Positions 16,383 through 22,799 of a DNA stretch of 51,170 bases are shown here, one piece after another (position 1 is the first letter of the stretch; each line of letters starts with the position of its first letter). The DNA is from Bacteroidales bacterium. Lineage in GTDB: Bacteria > Bacteroidota > Bacteroidia > Bacteroidales > P3. The stretch is taken from positions 1 to 51,170 of the forward strand of contig JAEEMK010000091.1 of the NCBI GenBank assembly GCA_016283175.1, read 5' to 3'. The notes beneath the pieces are model-generated. The model was not told the origin of the DNA and ran no database searches. It saw nothing but the letters and a program-made list of their open reading frames with translations. The translations under genes and the position numbers were made by a program.

Positions 16383-18244
16383 TATTTCCTTTTCTTTTTG
16401 ATGGTTCTTGGCAGTGGCAGCTTTTGGCAGGGTGTGGCCTCGCGGTACATCCGCTCCACATCCTTGCGCGTCACTTCTCCACGTATGTATTTCTCTATCA
16501 CCAGACTGGCAATCGGTGCCGCCCAGTATCCGCCGCCGCCGCGGGCATTCTCCACATAGACGGCCACGGCGATTTTTGGCTTGTTCTTGGGAGCGAACGA
16601 TATGAAGACCGAATGGTCGTCGCCGATGTTCTGTGCGGTGCCGGTCTTGCCGCAGATGTCGATGTCGGGGATATTGGCACGGCGTGCCGTTCCGCCGGCC
16701 GCGTGCACAACATCGTACATACCGTTGGCGGCAATCTCAAAATAGGCAGGCTTTATGCCGGTCTCGTGCCTGGTGTAAAACTCCTCGTTGCGTGTCGAGT
16801 CGGGACCGTAGTAGCGCACCAGGTGCGGCGTGATGTAGTATCCACGGTTGGCAACAATGCAGGCCAGGTTGGCCATCTGTATCGGCACCACCGTCACCTC
16901 GCCCTGGCCGATGCTGTTCGAATAGATGGTCGAGAAAGCCCATTTGTCGCGGCCATACCACCTTTTGTCGTTATAGAACGCCGTGTCGGGGATGTTGCCG
17001 CTCGACATACCGCCGCGAGGCAGGTCGATGGGCAGCTTCTGGCCGAAGCCGAAGCGGTGCATATAGTCGTCCCATACCGTAAGACCATACTGCGCATCCT
17101 TGTAAATGTTTTTGTATTTACCCTGCTGAATAACACGACGGTACACTTGGTAGAAGTACGGGTTGCAGCTCATCTTGATGGCTTCCTGCACCGAACGCGC
17201 CGACGGGTGGTTGTGGCACCCCACCAGCGATTTGTCGCACACAAAGCCTGTCTGTGGCGTGATGACACCAAGGTCGAGAGCCACCATAGCCTGTGCCACC
17301 TTGAAGATCGATCCTGGCGGATACTGGCCAATCAGCGCCCGGTTGAGCATAGGCTTGTTCACGTCCGAATCCAGCTTCAAATAGTTCTCGCCTCTCACGC
17401 GTCCCACCAGCAGGTTGGGATCGTAGCCCGGCGCGCTGACCATTGCCAGCACCTCGCCAGTGGATGGCTCGATGGCCACGATGCAGCCGCGTTTGTTGGC
17501 CATAAGGCCTTCGGCATACTCCTGCAGCTCGGCATCTATGGTGGTGTAGAGGTTGCCGCCCTCGATGGCAATTGTGTCGTGGGCACCGTTCATATATGAA
17601 CCTATCTGGCGGTTGTAGACATCCACCTGCATAATGCGCTTGCCTTTGACACCGCGCAGCACCTCCTCATACGACCTTTCCAGACCGCTTTTGCCTATGT
17701 AGTCGCCCTGTTTGTAGTATTTGTCGTTTTTGATGTCGTCCTTGTCCACCTCGCCAACATAGCCCAGCACGTGCGCCGCAATGGGCTTGTCGTACACTCG
17801 CAGTGTGCGCTGCTGCACATAGAAGCCGTGGAACTTGTACAGATGGTTCTGCCACGAGCCGTACTCCTCCTTCGACACCTGCTTCATAAACGCCGACGGC
17901 GAATAGGTCGAGTACTTGCGAGCCTTGTTCATACGAGCATCGAATTCGTCGCGCGTGATGCCCATTACACGGCAAAACATATTGGTATCCAAACCTTTCG
18001 TCATCCTCGGGATAACCATCAGGTCGTACACAGCCTCGTTGTAAACCAGCAATTCCCCATTGCGGTCGTATATCAGGCCGCGGGCCGGATACTGCGTGAT
18101 GGGGCGCAACGCCTGCTGGTCGGCCAGACGGCGGTATTCGCTGTCGAACACCTGCATAAACGCCAGCCTTACGATGAATATTATACCCACCGTAATGAAA
18201 ATGATGCGGACCACCGCGCTGCGTTCTTGGTATTGGTTACTCAT
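16382..18244 (-). CDS. mrdA: Penicillin-binding protein 2 (transpeptidase)
   Basis: A 620-residue class B PBP that crosslinks peptidoglycan with RodA. There is one N-terminal transmembrane helix (about 14-33), then a PBP dimer domain with RGLIYDRNGELL, then the transpeptidase domain. The catalytic serine is in PPGSIFK (SxxK), the second motif is SNS, and the third is KTGTAQN. I chose the ATG at 18244 over 18277, because the extra 11 residues do not fit the family and the basic stretch before the helix starts soon after the later Met. mreB, mreC and mreD, which usually precede this gene, are not in the window. Confidence 0.94.
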   Translation of the reverse strand: MSNQYQERSAVVRIIFITVGIIFIVRLAFMQVFDSEYRRLADQQALRPITQYPARGLIYDRNGELLVYNEAVYDLMVIPRMTKGLDTNMFCRVMGITRDEFDARMNKARKYSTYSPSAFMKQVSKEEYGSWQNHLYKFHGFYVQQRTLRVYDKPIAAHVLGYVGEVDKDDIKNDKYYKQGDYIGKSGLERSYEEVLRGVKGKRIMQVDVYNRQIGSYMNGAHDTIAIEGGNLYTTIDAELQEYAEGLMANKRGCIVAIEPSTGEVLAMVSAPGYDPNLLVGRVRGENYLKLDSDVNKPMLNRALIGQYPPGSIFKVAQAMVALDLGVITPQTGFVCDKSLVGCHNHPSARSVQEAIKMSCNPYFYQVYRRVIQQGKYKNIYKDAQYGLTVWDDYMHRFGFGQKLPIDLPRGGMSSGNIPDTAFYNDKRWYGRDKWAFSTIYSNSIGQGEVTVVPIQMANLACIVANRGYYITPHLVRYYGPDSTRNEEFYTRHETGIKPAYFEIAANGMYDVVHAAGGTARRANIPDIDICGKTGTAQNIGDDHSVFISFAPKNKPKIAVAVYVENARGGGGYWAAPIASLVIEKYIRGEVTRKDVERMYREATPCQKLPLPRTIKKKRK

Positions 18245-18340
18245 TGCAATTCCGGCTTTGTGGCAAACACAACACATCGTGTTTCGGCTTCGATTTGGTT
18301 GTCAATGTCTTACACGTATGGAGGTCGCTCAAAAGCTTTG

Positions 18341-18348
18341 CAAATTTA
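18341..18348 (-). promoter_or_regulatory. -7 element for mrdA-rodA-clpX
   Basis: On the minus strand TAAATTTG matches TAnnTTTG and lies 97 bases upstream of the mrdA start. No good TTTG box is found at the usual 19-base spacing; one exists five bases further upstream. Confidence 0.4.
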
Positions 18349-18601
18349 CGCAAAAAAAATCATTCCGGCTCACAAAAAACAGGGCAATAATTAAAAACAC
18401 ATAGAATCAGATTGTTTTCTCCAAAACAAAACCAGAACGTCGATGTTTCATAAACGGACTGAAAGGAATGAGACATATTTTACTGTAGTTTCGATGACCT
18501 GTTTTGATTAAATATCATAGAATCAACCATATGACTAGTCTTTGCCAAACAACGCTTGTTTCGCAACTTGTTGAAATCCAACCCTTTCAGATGACTAATT
18601 C

Positions 18602-18648
18602 GGTACTTGTACCGTATATGTATGCTTCGAAAAATACAAATACTTTAC
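18602..18648. repeat. Decayed copy of the 11-bp-unit palindromic repeat
   Basis: The units ACTTGTACCGT, ATATGTATGCT and TCG...AAATACAAATACT follow the order and 11-bp spacing of the intact copies at 26306-26404 and 41705-41795, including the central GCTTCGAA. Several TGTAC cores have become TGTAT or TTTAC. It lies in the 0.7-kb gene-free region upstream of mrdA, directly next to the branched element at 18650. Confidence 0.55.
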
Positions 18649-18649
18649 T

Positions 18650-18773
18650 ACCAGCCGTTTCAACGGCCGGCTATCTTTGTCCGACCCCTCTCGGGGTAAA
18701 CTGACATAAATCCCAATGACCGAATTGGGATAAAGAAGGCAACAACAGCCGGTATGACTGTCCAACGGCTGGT
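18650..18773. ncRNA. Candidate multi-branched structured element (RNA or folded DNA repeat)
   Basis: Five helices nest without conflict. P1 is ACCAGCCGTT (18650-18659) with 18764-18773, 10 bp and perfect. P2 is CCGGCT (18667-18672) with 18747-18752. P3 is TCTTT (18674-18678) with 18732-18736. Inside are two hairpins: P4, ACCCC-TCTC-GGGGT (18684-18697), and P5, ATCCCAAT with ATTGGGAT around GACCGA (18710-18731). An alternative local pairing of 18655-18659 with 18662-18666 would compete with P1. No reading frame of note is present. It could be a small RNA, a 5' element of the downstream outer-membrane gene, or a mobile palindromic repeat; strand is undetermined. I do not recognise an Rfam family. 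Confidence 0.45.
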
Positions 18774-18862
18774 GAGGAAATAGACTAAACTCCAGAGTTG
18801 CATCCTGACTGCTGAAAAGGTAGGCGAATGGCCGAAAAAACGTTTCTGGAACATCTTTTTTT

Positions 18863-18892
18863 CTTGCAATTAAAAATATTTACGTATTTTTG
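18863..18892 (+). promoter_or_regulatory. Promoter of the outer-membrane protein gene
   Basis: CTTG (18863-18866), 18 bases, then TATTTTTG (18885-18892): a near match to the Bacteroidota promoter consensus, 55 bases before the start codon. The rest of 18245-18947 holds only the decayed repeat and the branched element. Confidence 0.6.
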
Positions 18893-18947
18893 CACAATTA
18901 TACAGCTGTGATATAATGCACGTTTAACGACAATTAATTAGCACAAT

Positions 18948-19538
18948 ATGAGAAAAATAAAGATGCTTTTGGCTGTTATGGCCACTGCTGTTGCGTTTAA
19001 TGCCGCGGCCCAATTCCGTCAGGATCGCTCGGATTATGAGTATATGTTCAAGGCCGAAGTGGGCTATATGCCTTTTGTGATGAACCTTGGCAACGAGGGT
19101 CCCAACGGCTACTATATCGACGACCTGCAGCACGCTGCCGGTGTCAGTGTCGTCAACGGTGTCAATATCAAGCAGGACTTCTTCGTGGGTCTTGGTCTGG
19201 GCTGCAACTATGTGGCTGTACCCAAGGAGATTATGCAGGGCAAGTTTGCCAACGGATGGCTCTGCCCTATGGCTTTTGTCGATTTCGACTACCGTCCGCT
19301 CGATGTCGAATGGTCGCCGATGGTAGGCGCCAAAGCCGGTGCGAGCTACCTGATGGCCGACTCGCCCAACGGCAACACGCTGACACCCTATATCGAGTTG
19401 TCGACAGGCCTCAACTGGTTTTTCCGCTACGAGTACCGCAATATGGAGCGCAACTATCTGAGCCTATATCTTGAACTGGCTTTTGCCTACACCCAGCAAG
19501 CCACCTTTATTCCCATCCGTTTGGGTGTACGCTTCTAA
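18948..19538 (+). CDS. Outer-membrane beta-barrel protein, small
   Basis: A 196-residue secreted protein. The signal peptide is clear (KIKMLLAVMATAVAFNAAA, cleavage after about residue 21). The mature part has alternating hydrophobic strands with aromatic girdles, for example YMFKAEVGYMPFVMNL, DFFVGLGLGCNYVAVP, PMVGAKAGASYLM and PYIELSTGLNWFFRYEYR. It ends on a strand with a terminal Phe (FIPIRLGVRF), the outer-membrane insertion signal. This fits an eight-strand porin-family/OMP_b-brl protein of Bacteroidota. Its ligand or role is not visible. It has its own promoter and precedes rbfA by 12 bases. Confidence 0.82.
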   Translation: MRKIKMLLAVMATAVAFNAAAQFRQDRSDYEYMFKAEVGYMPFVMNLGNEGPNGYYIDDLQHAAGVSVVNGVNIKQDFFVGLGLGCNYVAVPKEIMQGKFANGWLCPMAFVDFDYRPLDVEWSPMVGAKAGASYLMADSPNGNTLTPYIELSTGLNWFFRYEYRNMERNYLSLYLELAFAYTQQATFIPIRLGVRF

Positions 19539-19550
19539 ATATTTGATTCT

Positions 19551-19931
19551 ATGGACTCGACTCGTCAGAACAAGATTTCAAGACTTATTCAGCAGGATTT
19601 GGGCGACATTTTCCTGAAAGAGATGAAACCCCGTATCGGCAATTCGCTCATCACTGTAACCAAAGTGCGCGTAACCAGTGACTTGTCGATCGCCCGCGCA
19701 TATATCAGCATCTTCCCTGTGGGCGATATGCCAGTGACGCCTGCCACGCCGGAGGGCACCAAGGCCACCAAGCAGACGGTCATCGATGCCATTTTGACCA
19801 ACGCTGCCGACATACGCCGCCGTCTGGGGCTGCGCGAAGGCAAGCAGCTGCGCATCATCCCCAATCTTGAATTCTATCTCGACGATTCGCTCGACTATAT
19901 CGAAAACATCGAAAAGCTTTTGAAGTCTTGA
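19551..19931 (+). CDS. rbfA: Ribosome-binding factor A
   Basis: A 126-residue KH-fold protein that assists 30S maturation and 16S rRNA 5'-end processing. The opening STRQNKISRLIQQDLGDIF and the strand/helix pattern VTKVRVTSDLSIARAYISIF are typical, as is the C-terminal LRIIPNLEFYLDDSLDYIENIEKLL. The length is standard. The stop codon overlaps the start of the following permease gene, an arrangement common in Bacteroidales. Confidence 0.93.
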   Translation: MDSTRQNKISRLIQQDLGDIFLKEMKPRIGNSLITVTKVRVTSDLSIARAYISIFPVGDMPVTPATPEGTKATKQTVIDAILTNAADIRRRLGLREGKQLRIIPNLEFYLDDSLDYIENIEKLLKS

Positions 19932-21154
19932 AGCTTTCGACTTTTATAGCACGCCGTTATCTGTTCTCGCGCAAGGAGAAGACCATCATCAACGTTATTT
20001 CGTGGATTTCGCTGGTCGGCATCACCGTCAGCACCTTGGCGCTGATCGTTGTTATGTCGGTATACAACGGCATAGGACTGCTGACGCAGTCGCTGTTCAA
20101 TGTCTTTGACCCTGAGCTGCTTATAGAACCTGCCGAGGGTAAGACGTTCCACACCTCGGCGATAGACTATGACGCACTCTGCAGCACCGACGGGGTGGAG
20201 CAGGTGTCGCAGATTGTAGAGGAGAATGCCTGGCTAACGCTGCGCCAGGCTGAGGCTATCGTACAGTTGCGCGGTGTCGACGGGAGCTATGGTGCTGCCA
20301 GTGGTCTGGACACTATGATTGCCGAAGGCGAATACCTGCTGAGAGAGTCGTTCCTTGATGGCGAGGATACGGTATATCAGGATTTCCTGCTGATGGGGTG
20401 GAATATTATGATTCGTATGGGAATCAACTCGATGACCAATACGCCGCTGGCAATTCATATTCCCAAACGCGGCACGTCGTCGATAGGTTTCTCGATGGAC
20501 GAGGCTTTCAACAATGGCTATGCGTTTCCTGCCGGTGCTTTTCGCATTCAGGAAGAGATTGACAACCTGTATGTTGTAGCCGACATCCGTTTTGTCCGTC
20601 ATCTTATGTCCTACGCTCCCGACGAAGTCACAGCTCTGGCAGTGACGTTGAGCGATTCCAAACAGCTCGGCAGCGTCAAACGCCAGCTGCGCAGTCTGCT
20701 CGGCGACAACTACACCGTCAAAGACCGCTTCGACCAGAAGCCGCTATACTACAAGATTTTCCGCTCCGAGCGTCTCGGCGTCTTCCTAATACTGTCGCTT
20801 ATTGTGCTGATCTCTACACTCAACCTCATAGCTTCGCTGTCGCTGCTCATCATCAACAAGCGCAAGGATATCGCCACGATGCGTGCTCTTGGAATGGACG
20901 GTGTGCAGATACGCCGTGTTTTCTTCACCGAAGGTATACTCATTGCTTTGGTCGGTGTTGTCGCGGGACTGCTTCTGGGGCTTATAACCTGTCTTTTGCA
21001 GCAGCATTTCGGCATTGTCAAGCTTGGCGCCAATGCCGTCGTCGATGCTTTCCCTGTGGCAATGCGTCTCGTCGATTTCGTAGCCACATTCCTTGTCGTA
21101 ACGCTGCTTTCAACCCTTGTCGTGGCCTTCACAGTACGACGAGCCAAAATCTAA
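19928..21154 (+). CDS. FtsX-like permease of the LolC/LolE type
   Basis: A 408-residue ABC-transporter permease with a TTG start that overlaps the rbfA stop (TTGA). The N-terminal segment FIARRYLFSRKEKTIINVISWISLVGI and first helix are typical of LolC/E proteins. A MacB-like periplasmic domain (about 50-270) is followed by an FtsX domain with three helices and the conserved SLLIINKRKDIATMRALGMDGVQIRRVFFTEG coupling region. In Bacteroidota such proteins are thought to release lipoproteins from the inner membrane with an ATPase (LolD) encoded elsewhere; no LolD is in this window. Confidence 0.88.
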   Translation: MKLSTFIARRYLFSRKEKTIINVISWISLVGITVSTLALIVVMSVYNGIGLLTQSLFNVFDPELLIEPAEGKTFHTSAIDYDALCSTDGVEQVSQIVEENAWLTLRQAEAIVQLRGVDGSYGAASGLDTMIAEGEYLLRESFLDGEDTVYQDFLLMGWNIMIRMGINSMTNTPLAIHIPKRGTSSIGFSMDEAFNNGYAFPAGAFRIQEEIDNLYVVADIRFVRHLMSYAPDEVTALAVTLSDSKQLGSVKRQLRSLLGDNYTVKDRFDQKPLYYKIFRSERLGVFLILSLIVLISTLNLIASLSLLIINKRKDIATMRALGMDGVQIRRVFFTEGILIALVGVVAGLLLGLITCLLQQHFGIVKLGANAVVDAFPVAMRLVDFVATFLVVTLLSTLVVAFTVRRAKI

Positions 21155-21165
21155 AACCCTGTATT

Positions 21166-21870
21166 ATGAATCGCGGAAAAAATATCTGCAACCAGCTGAA
21201 AGAGATACGCCGTGGCATAGCACGCGACAACGGTATTGATCTCGATATCCCCGAATGTACATTTGAAGGCGAATGCGAAGGCACCTGCCCGCGCTGCGAA
21301 GCTGAACTGCAGTATCTGGAGCGCGAGCTCACCCTGCGCACCGTTATGGGCAAGGCTGCCGTTATCGCCGGCCTTACGTTGGGCATCTCTGGCGGCACCC
21401 TTACGGCAGCGGCACAGGATGTAGCACCCGACCATCAAAACCACACCAAGACCATTCCCGATATAAACCCCTCGAAATCGGATACCTGCATCTTCAAAGG
21501 CAGTATAATCGACAGTGCGACTGGCGAGCCATTGATGTATGCAAGTGTCGTTCTTAAAGACAAAAACGACATAGTAATCAGCGGAGGACATACCGACTTT
21601 GACGGTAACTTCACCATCCACGTACCTAAAGGGAAATACGAGGTAGTATTCGCAAATATTGGATACGCCACTCAGAGAACAACCTTAAACCTCAACACCG
21701 ACACTCTAAACATCGGCGCGGCTGTTTTACTTAAGACTGCTAAATTAATGGGGCAGATTCCTGTAATGATTGTAGGTATGCCACGAAGTAGAAGCCCCTT
21801 AATCGATATGGGTGCTCCCGAAAGCGGCGAGCGCATCGATGCCGACCGCATAAGTCACTTCCCGCAATAA
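21166..21870 (+). CDS. Membrane protein with N-terminal Cys motif and carboxypeptidase-like regulatory domain
   Basis: A 234-residue protein. The cytoplasmic N-terminus carries four cysteines in CTFEGECEGTCPRCE (residues 31-45), followed by a conserved-looking amphipathic stretch (LQYLERELTLRT). One transmembrane helix lies at about 66-82. The exported part contains a CarboxypepD_reg-like beta-sandwich (about 107-190) with GSIIDSATGEPLMYASVVLKD and TDFDGNFTIHVPKGKYEV. The same Cys-rich leader occurs, from memory, in other Bacteroidales proteins of the TonB/regulatory-domain kind; its function is unknown, and zinc or Fe-S binding is possible. The start lies 11 bases after the permease stop. 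Confidence 0.75.
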   Translation: MNRGKNICNQLKEIRRGIARDNGIDLDIPECTFEGECEGTCPRCEAELQYLERELTLRTVMGKAAVIAGLTLGISGGTLTAAAQDVAPDHQNHTKTIPDINPSKSDTCIFKGSIIDSATGEPLMYASVVLKDKNDIVISGGHTDFDGNFTIHVPKGKYEVVFANIGYATQRTTLNLNTDTLNIGAAVLLKTAKLMGQIPVMIVGMPRSRSPLIDMGAPESGERIDADRISHFPQ

Positions 21871-21896
21871 AAACACCTTTACGGCGTTATGCCTGT

Positions 21897-22106
21897 ATGA
21901 AAAATAGAGCTAACATACTGAGAACCGCAGCGGCAGCAATACTTGTCGCCTCTCTGCTCTTGACTGCCTGCAGCCGCAAGGGTGTACATATGTCCAAACA
22001 CCGCAAAAGCCGCAAATGCAACTGCCCAACCTTCACCGAAAGGCATCTGGACAGCACCATAGACTTCACATCCTCAATCACCTATGGCCAGCGAGGAAGA
22101 GTATAA
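21897..22106 (+). CDS. Small lipoprotein of unknown function
   Basis: A 69-residue protein with a lipoprotein signal peptide (LLLTAC, lipidated Cys25) and a short basic, Cys- and His-containing mature part (KHRKSRKCNCPTF). The 3' end overlaps the SprT-like gene by 23 bases in another frame. I do not recognise a family; the short length makes it a weaker call, but the lipobox is clear and the spacing fits an operon. Confidence 0.6.
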   Translation: MKNRANILRTAAAAILVASLLLTACSRKGVHMSKHRKSRKCNCPTFTERHLDSTIDFTSSITYGQRGRV

Positions 22107-22716
22107 GTCCATTCTGCGACGCTACCTGCCCTTCTCTGCCGTCGACCCGATTTTTGATTACATCGTTGCCAATGGCGTCCGCTTCCACATCAAACGACAG
22201 CGCACCTCCAAGCTTGGCGACTACCGTATGCCGCAACCGCGACACAATTTTCACGAAATAAGCGTCAACGGCGACCTGTCGCCGCATCTGTTCCTGCTGG
22301 TGCTTCTGCACGAGATGGCGCATCTGAACACCTTCCTCAAATATGGCCGTGCGGTGCAGCCCCACGGCCACGAATGGCAGCAGCAGTACCGCGAGTTGCT
22401 GGTGCAGTACTACAACGACGGCCACTTTCCTAAGGAAATCTATCCCTTACTGAAAAAATACACATCCAGAATTCCGCTGAACCGCGCTGCAGGCAACGAG
22501 TTGGAACGGCGTCTGAAAGCTATCGACAGCCCATCAGAAACAACCACATCGCTGCTGCTCAGGGATTTGCCTGAAGGGTCGCTCTTCCGCATTAAGTCGC
22601 GTCCCCAAATGTTGTTCCGCTCGGTCGAAAAACGCCGCACACGCTACCACTGCATCGAGCTGCAAAGCAACCGAGCCTATCTCGTCAGCGGCAACGCCGA
22701 AGTGCTGCCGCAATAA
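22084..22716 (+). CDS. SprT-like zinc-binding domain protein
   Basis: A 210-residue protein with the metal-binding HEMAHL motif near residue 78, followed by a third candidate ligand in HGHEWQQQYRELL, as in the SprT-like/M48-like minimal metalloprotease fold. The beta strands before the motif (FHIKRQRTSKLGDYR) fit the SprT family. The C-terminal part (LRDLPEGSLFRIKSRPQMLFRSVEKRRTRYHC) is a separate small beta domain. Bacteroidota often encode such proteins without a known substrate. It is the last gene of the run that begins with the outer-membrane protein. Confidence 0.82.
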   Translation: MASEEEYKSILRRYLPFSAVDPIFDYIVANGVRFHIKRQRTSKLGDYRMPQPRHNFHEISVNGDLSPHLFLLVLLHEMAHLNTFLKYGRAVQPHGHEWQQQYRELLVQYYNDGHFPKEIYPLLKKYTSRIPLNRAAGNELERRLKAIDSPSETTTSLLLRDLPEGSLFRIKSRPQMLFRSVEKRRTRYHCIELQSNRAYLVSGNAEVLPQ

Positions 22717-22799
22717 AAACCCTTCACTATTTCTTTATTTATACTGTGCCGCAGTGCCATTATTCTGTGCTAATGCGCATATGGTTATAAGCGACAGAA

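Noticed and set aside
18504-18704. Short reading frames upstream of the outer-membrane protein
   Set aside because: They cover the decayed repeat and the structured element and have no signal peptide or homologous look.
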